Assembly: GCA_949358305.1 (NCBI GenBank)
Contig: OX442314.1
Coordinates: 52,957,369 to 53,021,368, forward strand
Reading direction: 5' to 3'
Length of the DNA stretch: 64,000 bases
DNA from: Strigamia acuminata
Taxonomy: Eukaryota; Arthropoda; Chilopoda; Geophilomorpha; Linotaeniidae
This document shows, piece after piece, positions 41,201 through 52,066 of the stretch. A program made the translations under genes and the position numbers. The notes under the pieces are model-generated. The model was not told the origin of the DNA. It did not search any database and saw only the letters and a list, made by a program, of their open reading frames with translations. How positions within the stretch are numbered: position 1 is the stretch's first letter; each line of letters starts with the position of its first letter.

Positions 41201-42525
41201 TATATTACTGGCCGAAGATGAATAAAGATACTCGCAATTACGTCCGAAGTTGTATTCATTGCCAGCAATACAAGCCCTGTCAACATAAAAAGCATAGAGC
41301 GAGTTACACTCCTCATAACATGTCTTACCCGTGGGAAGTAATCTGCATTGATTTAATGGGTCCCAAACCGACAGGAAGAAGCCAATACAGATTTGTATTA
41401 GTAATTATAGATCAATGTACTAAATGGGTAGAATTATTCCCTTTAAGTAAGGCATCTAGTGAATCTATTGTGAATAGGTTAGGAGAAGTGATTCATAGAT
41501 GGGGATACCCAAAGAAAATTGTTAGTGATAACGGGAGCCAATTCATATCCACGATTTATGAAGAGTTTTGTAAAAAACACAACATCAGAATGGCTCATGT
41601 GAGTCCATATCACGCTCAGGCCAATCCTACGGAAAGGGCCAATAGAGACATCAAAATAATGCTGGCTCTTTATTCAGACATTCACTCCCATTGGCCGAGA
41701 TTCTTAAACGAATTTGCATTTGCCTCGAGAACGGCTAAATCAGAAGCTACAGGCGCAACGCCATTCTTATTGAACACAGGAAGAAATGTACCTCTTCCCT
41801 TTGATCCTCGGATCATTCAACATGCAAATGCATTTGACAAGAATAACCCGGAAGAATACGTATATAATTTACTTGGAATTTTACGTCGAGCACATCAAGA
41901 GATGCATTTGCGTATTCAAGCAAATTATGAGAGACACGACAAGATTCACAGAAATAAATTTCACATTTGTGAATATACTGTCGGTGATTTGGTATGGAAA
42001 GCCACTCACATCCTTTCAAATAAAGAGAAAGGAATTACTAAAGGTTTCGCCGAGAAACGAGATGGACCGTGGGAAATTACGGAAGTTTTACCTGGAGGTG
42101 CTTATAAGTTGAGAAAATTAGTTGATGGATCAATAGAACCATCCATAAATACTGATGATCTCTCACCTTATATCCCATCTTACCCGATTGAGACTTGGAC
42201 ACTCGACCAAAAGAGTGGAAGAGTAGAGAATCACCCAAACCCTGATTGGATGAACGAAAGTTCAACCGTAAATAATTCAAGTGAATTAAATAATCAAGAA
42301 TTAGGAAATAATTCTGCTAATATGGAATTAGATCCCGAAGAAGTTACAACACCCGCTTCAAAAGAAAGCGACATCGTAGTTAATAATCCAAAACATGATT
42401 ATAACCTTAGGAAAAGGAAAAGAAGTTGTGAACTTTCACAACTGCAACCTCGTACGAAGCGAATTTCTACGACAGATCAAGAATGCACAACAGATTTTAT
42501 ACATCTGATTCAAGATCGCCGCTAG
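38209..42525 (+). CDS. pol: Pol polyprotein, element 3, read by -1 frameshift
   Basis: The frame is complete, with the same motifs as copy 1. It differs by Gly at residue 412 (NGTYR, the usual RT residue) and Val in NLSVNK. If any copy in the array makes fully active RT, this is the best candidate; that is inference from family conservation. Confidence 0.93.
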   Translation, partial: NPTGSKKLVAGVLEPPINNSEGILPPDLEQALSETLDNLTIQDKEIKRARPNRKTRKRNWNYKFKIASNTPFSAEETANPFLNFHDDLFSLDKGDESLARLIQDTSNLNIRDESTSSSGGVFENLQSMIDNLNPDSKSSRFARLKSYINENQLKRKDGIERINKLGNHIDDPRMKITIGGLTYNALMDSGATQCFIGLQLLSKTCASPDFIQDCPKHMRVCAVGVTHIPLGQITLCVQWADGAEFTPINFIILDNNVCGLIIGHNFMRRTKINLNPARAVFTCDSKSDWTAPYETDELNCNLARVQVLTDNATATHTPDNWEELLVKDCDCSDEEKSKLREVIASVKNVFRDKVGCTNIIKHKITFKKDVTWKKQPFRMYNPAKIAIMTKLVEELEADNLIERATGPYISHPVIVAKPNGTYRLCIDYRWLNAITEINAIQMPSIDLLLHNTNQAKYFTSLDLTKGYYQVEMDEEDRQKTAFYTPKGNYQFVRMPFGLCNAPCTFQFLMERVMGEALYKHALVYLDDVIIFSTTWEKHLEHIKDVLERLDKANLSVNKEKSKFGKTTLKFLGHLITPTGLAPDPDKIVSVRKYPTPKNSKDIQRFHGLSNFFRKFIPEHAKIARPLTSMMHDKAVFEWGEEQEKAFETIKNILCDETQVLLMPDMMKPFVILTDASHDGLGSVLCQDVEFFDEGKREMIMTPRPVAYASRVLRGAEVRYSTPELECLAVVWAVDKFRPYIEYTTFTLESDAEALKWLMGTPEPSGRFGRWAIKLQCGAFKIKYRRGTQNQVADAFSRAPLEIEDIPENDYCEPIEITQFWPEWDGNREIIRRNNREDCQFLTNVQLHFDYSKLLYNTLEKGEKMDEATEETLFSALTEVLKEVPPTREEIIKAQLADKECRIIIDHLKRDEIEQRKFKKTKEWMKAVQGYQLDFQEENGNEMLIYFKPTFEEELNDSGNGFKAVIPPSLVRRVLFACHGHPLSGHAGMSKTLERAKLIYYWPKMNKDTRNYVRSCIHCQQYKPCQHKKHRASYTPHNMSYPWEVICIDLMGPKPTGRSQYRFVLVIIDQCTKWVELFPLSKASSESIVNRLGEVIHRWGYPKKIVSDNGSQFISTIYEEFCKKHNIRMAHVSPYHAQANPTERANRDIKIMLALYSDIHSHWPRFLNEFAFASRTAKSEATGATPFLLNTGRNVPLPFDPRIIQHANAFDKNNPEEYVYNLLGILRRAHQEMHLRIQANYERHDKIHRNKFHICEYTVGDLVWKATHILSNKEKGITKGFAEKRDGPWEITEVLPGGAYKLRKLVDGSIEPSINTDDLSPYIPSYPIETWTLDQKSGRVENHPNPDWMNESSTVNNSSELNNQELGNNSANMELDPEEVTTPASKESDIVVNNPKHDYNLRKRKRSCELSQLQPRTKRISTTDQECTTDFIHLIQDRR
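38224..38255 (+). promoter_or_regulatory. -1 frameshift signal, element 3
   Basis: Slippery site, stop and hairpin are the same as in copies 1 and 2. Confidence 0.85.
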
Positions 42526-43336
42526 TGATAGCGTATTTTTTTAAAATAAAAATTTAAAAAAGATAAAAAATCGGGTCACTTTTGACCCACAAATTAGTCA
42601 TGGTTAAATCATAAACCTATAGGAGAATATGGTGAAAATACCCCGGGTAGAGAGTAGAGGATTTGTTCTCTCACAAGCTTCACACACATGTGCGAGTCAA
42701 CTTTGACACCTGCGTCGATAGAAAAGTTCGTCGCGATTTCTTTCAAGAAAACCTCGAGATTCGTGGTAAGACTCATGTATTACCAGTAAACTCGGAAATT
42801 ATGTGTCAGGACTTAATGATTATAATCCTTTCATGATAGAAAAGGACGAGAGAAAACTTCGGTGATTAATTTCGTCTGAAAGAGACGAACACGTGACCTC
42901 GGCGTGAAGAAGAAAATTTCTCCTTCGAGAAAATTCGAAATATCATCACGACAGTTCAACGTTTACTAGAGTGTTACGTGTAAGTAATGATAAATTTAAT
43001 ATATCAAGAGATATTCACGGCTATTTTATATATAAAATTAGGATTTCTACGTTGGCGGAGAACACCTTCGCTAAAAACAACGAGTTTTGTCAATTAGAAA
43101 ATCGGCACCACATCATTTTGAATACTTAAGTGGATTCCGGAGATTCCTAGTGTAAGTATTCTAAAGATAATTCTATCGAATATTACGAATAGTAAAAAAG
43201 CCGCACGTAAAATCCCGATATAAAAATATATCGAAACCATCGATAAAGGTGATAAATTTTCACGATAGATGGCGGTATAAATTTTGTTAAATAAATCGTA
43301 TTGATAAGATTCTCTATATTATTTTCTCTAGAAAAA
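42526..43336 (+). promoter_or_regulatory. Pol-ORF3 spacer, element 3
   Basis: Hairpin and splice acceptor (AG at 43330-43331) are as in copy 1. The A/T run after pol has the shorter length also found in copy 2. Confidence 0.5.
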
Positions 43337-45013
43337 ATGGGAAAAAAGATCGAAAAAAAGAGAAAATACGTGTTGGTCGAATCCTCTTCCTCCGATGAAG
43401 AAGTAACGGCACCTCCTTCGGCCGCTGCCGTATTCGTAGAAGGGTGTCCCAAAACACCCGTGATTATCAACGCCAGAGGCTGGGATATTTTGAGTTGGGC
43501 TCGCCAACATCCCGAATTGCTCCCCGCTGAGCTTGGTCCACCCGGAACCCCCACGTTACAGGAGGAACCGGCCAAAAAAGAATCAACGGCGAAGCCATTT
43601 GTTATTCCAAAGATAAAAGCGGATGATTTCGCCAGAAATAATCCGCCAATTGCAAAAAACCAGCCAAGTACCAGTAAACCGCGAAAGGTGGAAATTGTGT
43701 ACAACCGAGTCAAGTCGCCCGAACGAAGAAGGAAATCCCCACCAATGGAAGCTAAACGCCGCCGAAATTCGGAAGACGCTACACCTTCCTCTTGTACTGG
43801 CCAAGAGCGTCCAAAAAGAGAATACGTTAGATTTAACGATTCACCAGACCGAGACCGGAAAAAAAGGTCGTATTCCTCCTACCGAAGGTCCGACCAACCT
43901 AGGAATAGGTCAAATACCAGCGCATGGTCAGATCGCCAAAAGTTGGCAAATAAAGTTCGTCAGATCCAGAAAAGACGAGAACAGTGTAAACAAGATAAAG
44001 AGAACGGAAAACCACATGATGATATGGTACTCTCGAAGGACGAAGTGCCATGTCCTTTTTGTTCCGCCGTCGGGTGGGTCTCGGGATCGGGAACCGGAGG
44101 CCACCTGGCGCAATGTTCCAATTGCGAGGGCACAAAGAAGCGGCCCAAAGGCCAACCTTGGCGCCCCAGCTTTCTGCCGTTTGTGGTCATGGGAATTCAC
44201 CCTCCCCCGGCCAGGTTGTGGGCAACTTGCCCGGAGTGTAAAATTGTCCTCTCCAGTGACGGAAGATCGCCGTACATCAGCCCGGAGTTCTTGAACGCCA
44301 TAACCACTCCACTAGGAAGGGAAATGCAAGATCTGAGAATTCCGCCAGAAGCTCTAGAGAGTTCCCGAAAACCACAGAGTACGACAGTCATCGATAAAGG
44401 ATGTCAAACGGTATCCAAGGAGAACGAAAAAGAAGCCGAAAATGAACTTCTTGTGGAACCCTTTTTCCCTCCACCAGGAGCGAAAATAGCGCATCTATTC
44501 GAATACGAGGTGAGCTACTATTTTCCGACGCTTTTTAGAATTGCCGAGAAAATCACGGAACAAATGCGCTCAGACTCTACCGATCCCTCGAATATCAATT
44601 ATGCTGTCCATGTGATGAAATTGATATTTAACGCCAATCGAGGCGAATCTTTTGCTGTGCTGGAGCACATATGGACACTGTTAATTGACAGAGTCAACAC
44701 CGACGGAAAAGGATTAATAAACCCTTCATGGTTCTACGGACTCCCCTGCATTGCGGAGATATACGACGCTTCGAAGAAGGCTATTGAAGAAAGTTATGAG
44801 TTAGTTGAGAAGACTCCAGAATATGAACCAAGGTCTCCGGAGTACGCGCCGAAATCTCCACCCGCAGAAGATATAGGTGAAGAACCCAATTTCGTCATCG
44901 ACCGAAGACCAGCGGAATTTCTTCCCCTAGAAAAGTCCGAAGTCGGTGAGTCCAGTGAGACTCTTAAGAAAGAGAGTGAAGGATCGGAGTCTGATGAAGA
45001 AGAAGTCAAGTGA
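43337..45013 (+). CDS. ORF3 accessory protein, element 3
   Basis: The protein has 558 residues and the same sequence as in copy 1, including Lys in GTKKRPKG. Preservation of this frame in all three copies argues that it is functional for the element. Confidence 0.75.
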   Translation: MGKKIEKKRKYVLVESSSSDEEVTAPPSAAAVFVEGCPKTPVIINARGWDILSWARQHPELLPAELGPPGTPTLQEEPAKKESTAKPFVIPKIKADDFARNNPPIAKNQPSTSKPRKVEIVYNRVKSPERRRKSPPMEAKRRRNSEDATPSSCTGQERPKREYVRFNDSPDRDRKKRSYSSYRRSDQPRNRSNTSAWSDRQKLANKVRQIQKRREQCKQDKENGKPHDDMVLSKDEVPCPFCSAVGWVSGSGTGGHLAQCSNCEGTKKRPKGQPWRPSFLPFVVMGIHPPPARLWATCPECKIVLSSDGRSPYISPEFLNAITTPLGREMQDLRIPPEALESSRKPQSTTVIDKGCQTVSKENEKEAENELLVEPFFPPPGAKIAHLFEYEVSYYFPTLFRIAEKITEQMRSDSTDPSNINYAVHVMKLIFNANRGESFAVLEHIWTLLIDRVNTDGKGLINPSWFYGLPCIAEIYDASKKAIEESYELVEKTPEYEPRSPEYAPKSPPAEDIGEEPNFVIDRRPAEFLPLEKSEVGESSETLKKESEGSESDEEEVK

Positions 45014-45519
45014 CTCGCGGAGTTAATTTTCGAATTTAATAGAATTTAAGGAAAAAATGTTAGAATTAACGAAAAACTCAAAAGTATTCTGTTTAGTATT
45101 TAATAAGCGGTTGTGATATGCAAAAGTCATGTTATTTTTAAAAAAAAAGGAAAATCGAGAGATAATCCTATAAATCAAAAGAAATCTTTTAATAATTGTT
45201 AAGCTAAAAAGAAATAATTTACCAAAAAATTATGTTAAGATTCCCGTTATTTGAAATAATAATTGTGTGAAGAAATGAGGCTAAGTGTTGTAAAGTTCCA
45301 AGTTTGTTTTATTGTAACCAAATAATATTTTATTCTTGATAATTCATTAAAAAAGAATTGTTGCGCACATCAGAAATATGAAATTTATTTTGAGTCACCC
45401 GCATACGCACTCAGCTGTTCGGGATGAAAAAAGTCCTGTTTTGAGATATTAATAAAATCATTTCGCAAGAATAACATAAACTTATGAATAAAATTTATAA
45501 GTTGAGTAATTAAGGGGGA
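45014..45519 (+). other. 3' non-coding region and polypurine tract, element 3
   Basis: AT-rich with no gene. The polypurine tract AATTAAGGGGGA ends at 45519. Confidence 0.75.
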
Positions 45520-47282
45520 TGTATGACGGTTTATAAGTGCTATTTATTAATAACACGGCCGAATTTTAAGTGTTTTTTGCGAAACCCGCATTTGTCAATG
45601 CTCCGAGTCGCCACTAGATGGCGCGATTATAATTCAGCGGTAAATTCGAATTGCGAGTTAAGAAAACTGGTAAATAAATATAAGAATATATTTATTTGTA
45701 TGAAACGACACTTTATTAGGATTAATATAAATATATATTAATAATTATTGTTCACACTAAGTGATGGGAATCTCTAGTTCAGCAGAAATGGAGATTTGAT
45801 AATCCATCGATCAACCGATCGATGTGATTGGTGGATCCATTTCCGGTCCTGGGTATCCAGTTCCGGTTGTGGTGTGAATTAGCATATTGCTCCTCCGTAT
45901 CCACTTCCGGCGATACGGGATTGGAGGGATTCGTGGAACCCATGTTCCAATTGGTTGATTGGATTAATCTCTAATCCAGTCAGGTTATATAAACCCAAAC
46001 AACCGGCCATCCGGCAGCTCTGTTTGATTATTTCTGTTTGGTATTGTTACTTAAGAAATATGATTCGTTGTTCACGTGGAAGACCGTTTAGTTCTTTGGT
46101 TCTTTGTTGATTCGTTCGCAAAGAACCGCGGCATGATTCTACCGAATCATGCAACCACCGGCAATTGAAGCCGACGTATTGGATTGTTATGTTGCATACA
46201 TGTTTCAATTTACGGTCTCGCCGAGGAGAACTTGCCTTCTGTGCATTTCAGTATCCTCCGGGCAGGACTGAGTGGTCATTTTCGGTATGAACGCATTCCG
46301 TAACCGTGAGTAAGCACCGGAACTGTTGAGAGTTGGTTCCTTCACCTGATGGTGCCAAAGCAGTCTGTTTTACAGTAACCACGAGTAGCACCAAGTGTTT
46401 GGCAAGCTGATTCTCATGGTATTCGGTGCCAAAGTAGTCGGTTTGTTATTAGTACCGCGAAGGGCTAAACTGCTGTGCGGAGCCGCAAGCTATCGACTCC
46501 TGTGTACGTGATACCGTCAATCGCTAGACGAACGACCGTGTTGCGACGCAGGGGACGCTTGATACCGTTCTGCATGGCAAGGCGTATTCTCTATCGACGG
46601 CAATTGTGTGTTGCGACGGGAAGTCTAATATGTTTCTCTTCATTTGTAAACAGAACAATATTAACTTGACGACAAGTTAATGAATCAAGTCAGAAGACTT
46701 AACCTCGATTACATTAACAACTCAAATGTGACAAATAAGTTGACAACAACTTATCGGCGAAATATCTGAATAAGAACAAATCTCACAACACTTATGAATT
46801 AAATATAATTCATAATTGGAATATTGATAAGTAAATGAATACATTTACTTACACCAATATCCTCCCAAAGTTGTGGCGGTGCAGACAAAGTCAACCGCAA
46901 TGCTCAGATCATTCGATTTATCGACGTGCGATAATATTACACAGCGAACCAAGGAACCAGCGAAGCCGTATCGGACTCCAGGACACAGCCATCCGGCTTA
47001 AGAGGACATCTATAATCAGGTCGAGCGATGGGGAAACCGCTCCCATATTCCAGACCCGTAATGATATTATTTTAGGGCCAGTTGGCCAATTCTTTGTATA
47101 GTTTAATAGTTGATTTAACTTGCCAAATGTCGGCATTAGTCCTATGTATAATTTAGCTCATTTCATATTGTTTGCCAACAATAAACTGTCTTGTATGTAT
47201 CTCGTATTGTATTCACTGTTTATTTATTGCGATCTCTTCCCGGTACCATTGTTAAATGGGAGTTGTGGTCGTCACCGTCACA
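45520..47282 (+). repeat. LTR, subfamily B, copy 4 (end of array)
   Basis: This LTR of 1763 bp ends CACA at 47282, and unrelated sequence follows. It carries the TTGTATGTATC variant. Confidence 0.92.
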
Positions 47283-48934
47283 CTGTCCATTGACTAGATG
47301 TCAATGCACTGAGGGAAGGGAGACGCGCTTGCGGCTCCCCTTACACCCGAAACGAGGTCACGAGAGAAACTCTTCGTTGACCCCGGTCCAGTCGGGTCAC
47401 AACAAGCTTTACCAAAAATTTTACAAAGTTATCAAAATAACCTGCAAACATTAGATTATCTTTAATCTAAAAAAAAAAGTAAATGAAAACAAATTAAGCA
47501 ATTAAAGCATCTGTTTGATTAGCTTGTTGCTAAAAAGCTCAAGTTTTTAACTTTTTGAACTTTTGTCTGGTGTTGAAGTTTATGTTGCACAATATGAATT
47601 TAAAACAAGTTTTGACTGTTTTTGGTAACCGTAAAAGTTACAATAATCACCACAAAATGCACTTTGGCGACCCGAAAGAGAAATGTGCTGCGGCATAAAT
47701 AAATGATTGTTCAATTTACTTGCATTTTATCAGAAATACTGTGTCAATAAACTTCATTTAGAATACCAACAGGGTATTTTTCACTTTTTGACTGAAGCTA
47801 TGTTTCCTCATTTGTTTGCTAGTCTAGTTGGTGCTGCCATCAAGTGGCCACTTATGTATTTAAAATATTAATAAAATTGTTCCTTTAAGCAATGATGAAA
47901 TCAATTCTAAAATAAGATCCACAGAAACAAAAAATTCGAATTTGTTTAAAATTGAAATTTTACTGACTGCAAGCTCAAACTACACCCAAGATTTTTATTC
48001 AACTCAAATTTATTCAGGTTTGGATTGACCCCATTTTGCAATTGAGCTTATAAGAAACTGTTAGCAATTCGAGTGACTCACTCATCATCTCCTCGGTGAC
48101 GATTTAACTGCCACTACTTACTACGTCCAAAGATACAAAAAAAATTGTCTACGTCAGAAAATTGATTATGAAATGCATCAGAAATAAAATTCATGAATTA
48201 TTGATCATTGCAAGCATTCAAAACGCAAAACGTTTCATTTTTCTATTATAAATATTGATTTGGAAAGTCCAGTCAAAAAAAATAAACTTTATTTCTACGT
48301 TTAAATATTTTGATGGTTTGCTTGCCAAGAAGAGATTTAACCACCTTACCATTGGTATGGTTTTTTAACAGTGGTCCAGACAACCTTAGCCTTGACCCCT
48401 GTATCGAGAAACAAATGCCCACATGCTTTTTCCACTGAATTTTAAGAGTTTTCAAGCACCTGGTGAGCAAACTTAAAAACACTGAAATGACTGTAATTTC
48501 TTCTTCGTCGTGGGCGTACCAACAAGACAGAATGAATTATAAATAAAACGTTCTAAATGTAAATTTCAAACATAAACTGTACCAGACGCCAACTGTACTT
48601 TGTTGCAGCAGCACGCACAACCAACACACACGTCGTAGGTAAGTTAGCTTTTAAACATAATGGTTGATACAACTTGGAAATAGATTTAGGAAGACATAGC
48701 CATACTAACCAATTATAATTTTATTTTATTAAGTTTTAATTTATTTTGTATGTTGCTAAACTGTTTTGTCATGTAAGAAAGTACAAAATGTCAGAACCAA
48801 TTCAATGATTTGTTTCTCAAGCTTTGTTTTGAATTGATCGTCCGACTGTTTACTGATAGTTGCTTAGTCACTTGCTTACAACTGCTGTGACGATTTGCCA
48901 ACCGTAGAGTTGTGAAGCCCAAAACTCAAATTAA
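47283..48934 (+). other. Unassigned flank
   Basis: I see no supported gene in these 1.65 kb. A small hairpin TTAGATT/AATCTAA at 47451-47470 is followed by an A-run. Short frames are not conserved-looking. The sequence is AT-rich apart from a GC-rich patch at 47300-47400. Confidence 0.4.
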
Positions 48935-49939
48935 CTGTGACTGCTTGGCCACCCAAGGGTCACCTGCGTCACTGTCATCACACACTGCCCAATGGCTCCG
49001 AGGTCATCCCGCCCTTGGGAAGCACTATGACCTAGTGTAGGGAAGGAGGGAGCTGACTGTGAGTGGTGTAGAGGCCAACAACCCAATCTGGAGTCCCTGT
49101 CTCATTATTGACGTGAGCATGATTCCTCTCGTCCCAAAGTTGCCATTTATTTTATATTCTTTCTGAATATTTTTGAAATCAAAATGGTGCGCCAGTATGA
49201 GGTGAAGAGAAGATCGTTCACCAAGGTGCAAAGCAAAATGTAACAAAAACTGGGGCATAAAGTAAAACAAAATGCAATCAAAATTTGACACAAAAAGCAA
49301 AACAAAATAGCGGACACAAAAAAAATTTTCCAAGTTCAAATCTCGGACAGGGCCCTCATTTGTGACTGATATGGTCTTCGCCAGGGCAATTAGAGGATCA
49401 ATTTCTCTGGTGTGGGACGCATACTCACGTAAAATAACGGAGACTCCCTAATATTGGGTGGTTAGCCTTTATTACGTTGTCTAGGGGTATGGGAAATCCT
49501 GCTATCCGTTGCGGGGGTGTCACAAGGCACGCCGCACCGGCAACCGACCCGTCACAAACTAGGCGGGAGCCCAATGGGTGACGTGGTCGGTTCAACTTTA
49601 CATTCATGTCGTACTCACCTACGACCCACAGTAGCCACTCATGGAGGCTGCATCATGGAATCCGCCATGACACTGAGCGTCTCTGTGGTGAATGGGAAGG
49701 AGTGCAGAGACCACACAGTCGGGACACGTCTTGTCCCCTTGATACTATAGCACCTCAGACTCTCCCAACCGTCCTGGTCGGTGTCCGCACTCTCTCTCTC
49801 TCTGCAACTTCTCCACACACCACTTAGCTCCCTCCTTTTCCCGGGGTAGATCACCTTGCCCAATGAGGGGGTGATCTTGGGGCCGCATGGTGGTGTGTGA
49901 CAGTGACGTTGGTCACCCCAGGTGGCCTGACAATCACAG
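48935..49939. mobile_element. 1 kb element with imperfect terminal inverted repeats
   Basis: The first 130 bp or so (CTGTGACTGCTTGGCCACC, CGTCACTGTCA, GGAGGGAGCT, GTGGTGTAG) match the reverse complement of 49800-49939 in the same order. No transposase frame is visible inside. The termini read CTGTGA and TCACAG; no clear target duplication is seen. It is probably a non-autonomous DNA transposon, class unknown. Confidence 0.5.
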
Positions 49940-49975
49940 GCTAATTAGATTCAGACGAGCGCGCAAGATTTTGGC

Positions 49976-50141
49976 ATGCATAAGGACATGCTGTGTCGTT
50001 TTCCCCTTGTTTACTTTAATAAAATTCGTAAAAGACGCCAAATTTATCTCCCTTTACCTTTAAGAGAACGGTATTTTCGCACATTACATTATCCCCCTGT
50101 TGTAGGACACATGGGCAGAGAAAAAACATTGCATACATTAA
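49976..50141 (+). pseudogene. Retroelement integrase zinc-finger relic, left part
   Basis: The frame reads LRERYFRTLHYPPVVGHMG and then REKTLHTL, the H-H half of an integrase HHCC finger (H-x-GH-G-x-KT). It is interrupted by the MITE at 50142. Confidence 0.55.
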
Positions 50142-50773
50142 CACTAGAACGGCCAGACCGGTCATTTTGACCGGTACAGCTGTTTAAACAGCTGCAGCAA
50201 TAAACCCAATGGGTTTACGGTGCTGCTAATTTGTGACTTTAGCTGATTTATGATGCTTTATATCATAAATCATCAAAAGTTGAATTTTTCTTAAGAAATA
50301 ATAAAAAAAAAGTGAATTGACCTAGAACGGCCGAAACCGGTTAAAATGACCGGTTGAAATCACCTGAACAATACGTGCACCAAACTGCACTAAACGTGCA
50401 CCAAACGTGCACCAAACGTGCACAATATGTGCATACAACGTTTTGGCATCAAACTGATTCAGTAACACGCGAAACATGCGAAGAAAATACCAAAACAAAA
50501 ATTGATGGTTTTTATAAAATCTGATAAAATTAAAAACGGAAATTTAATTTTATCAGGTTTTATAATAACCATCAATTTTTGTTTTGGTATTTTCTTCGCA
50601 TATTTTGCGTGTTATTGAATCAATTTGATGCCAAAACGTTGTTTACACGTATTGTGCACGTATTGTAAAAGTATTTTGCATATTTGGTGCACGTACTGTT
50701 CACGTTATTGCAACCGGTCATTTTAACCGGTTTCGGCCGTTCTAGGTAGGCCGAAATTCCGGCCGTTCTAGTG
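50142..50773. mobile_element. TTAA-flanked foldback MITE (piggyBac-like)
   Basis: The element is 632 bp with ends CACTAGAACGGCC and GGCCGTTCTAGTG, flanked by TTAA at 50138-50141 and 50774-50777. That target site and terminal CAC/GTG are typical of piggyBac-like elements. Inside, CGGCCG and ACCGGTCATTTT motifs repeat near both ends. A long inverted repeat centred near 50530 (for example AATACCAAAACAAAAATTGA against TCAATTTTTGTTTTGGTATT) makes it fold back on itself. There is no coding capacity. Confidence 0.8.
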
Positions 50774-50831
50774 TTAAAAGCGCAGGTTTACTGGCCAAAA
50801 ATGCTGGAGGACATTCAAAGTTGGATTCAAG
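50774..50831 (+). pseudogene. Integrase zinc-finger relic, right part
   Basis: Removing the MITE brings together KTLHTL and KAQVYWPKMLEDIQSWIQ, the segment between the His and Cys pairs of an integrase finger. The expected Cys pair is lost where the solo LTR begins. Confidence 0.55.
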
Positions 50832-51940
50832 TGGGTGACAAATTAAACCACACTTATTCAAGTGCGATACCATCATTAGATGGCGCCACTAGTATTAGCG
50901 GCAAATTCAATTCCAAAACGAATATTTCTTGCAGAAATAACACGGAAACATATTGCTATGTTTGTTATAAATAAACTACATCATTTATGCAATAATATAA
51001 TGATATATTATTGTTGTTTAAGTAACAAAACATCTTGTTGCGAGTGATTTAGTACATGTGACGTGAAACACATTCTCGGAATGTATTTCCTGTCCTGAGT
51101 ATCCAGTTCCGGTTTATACTAAAGGATTAGCATAATGTGAACTTTGCATCCCCGTATCAACTTCCGGTGATACGGGATTGGTAGATTATAATCCACTGGA
51201 CTATATAACTCCTGACAACAGGAAGTTAAGACAGTTGTATTTGTTTCTGGTTATTTAGTTCATGTTTCATGTCAAATAACTGTTCTTTGCAACTCGAGCA
51301 TGGTTCTGCTGAACCATGCAGCTCCGTCAATTGAAAGCGAAGGTCGGACTACTTATGTTTCCGTCAACAGTCTCGCCGAGAAGACCAGCCTTGTGCGTAC
51401 GGTATTCTCCTGGCAGGACAATAGAGCCATGTGCGGTACCAAAGTATTCAGTAACCGTTAGTAGCATTGTTACTGTACGAGATTGGTTCCATCACTTGAT
51501 GGTGCCAAAACAGTTTGCATGCTTGGTAAAGAGCATGTAGTTACCGCAAGTAGCACCAAGTGTTTGGCTAGGTGATCTCCGCAGTAATGATGCCAAAGCA
51601 GTCTGTTTGTGAGTAGTACCTCGTGTGGTTAATTCTGTTGTGCGGGGCTGCGAGCTATACCCCCCTGTGTATCAGTACCGTCTACCACCGTACTGTTACA
51701 TAGGGCACGCGCGATACGGCTCTACTCGACAAGGCAAATTATGACGGCAACTGTGTGTTGCGACGACTAACCCTAATATTTTGATAGCCGATAAAAAACT
51801 CAATTGTTTAACTTGAAGACAAGTTAACAACCCAAATAAGTCACGAGCCTTATTTTACATTATAAGGAAACATTTCGTAACAATAAATTGGAAACAATTT
51901 ATTAGTCAAATCAAACGACAGAAACGAGTCGTTTTAAACT
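50832..51940 (+). repeat. Diverged solo LTR of the array family (subfamily C), 3' end unclear
   Basis: The order of matching blocks follows the array LTRs: TGGGTGAC start, TAGATGGCGCCAC, TATCCAGTTCCGGTT, CTTCCGGTGATACGGGATTGG, TATATAA at 51202-51208, hairpin GCATGGTTC/GAACCATGC (51298-51319), GATGGTGCCAAA, GTAGCACCAAGTGTTTGGC, TGTGTGTTGCGACG. The downstream hairpins TTAACTTG/CAAGTTAA (51808-51827), AATAAATTG/CAATTTATT (51882-51903) and AAACGAC/GTCGTTT (51913-51934) follow. Overall it is far more diverged than A and B are from each other. U5 and a clear end are missing. Confidence 0.7.
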
Positions 51941-52066
51941 TTTTGAATGCAGCTACTGAAAATACTAATTGAATCATTCTTTAGTCTCGTATTTCTTTGA
52001 CAGAAAAAGTGAGGTATATTTGCCCATCAGAACGCCTCTACTGAGTGACATCTGGGAAAATAAACT

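Larger units (their letters stand above)
33146..47282 (+). mobile_element. Ty3/gypsy retrotransposon, complete copy 3
   Basis: Both LTRs share the diagnostic TTGTATGTATC variant, and RT keeps the conserved Gly in NGTYR. Of the three copies this one looks most like a self-consistent, potentially active element. The right flank after the last CACA is CTGTCCATTG; the matching left flank lies outside the window, so no target duplication can be checked. Confidence 0.92.

Noticed and set aside
47664-47682. TGGCGACCCGAAAGAG as another primer binding site
   Set aside because: Only the first eight bases resemble a common PBS; I could not match the rest to a tRNA and no LTR end precedes it.
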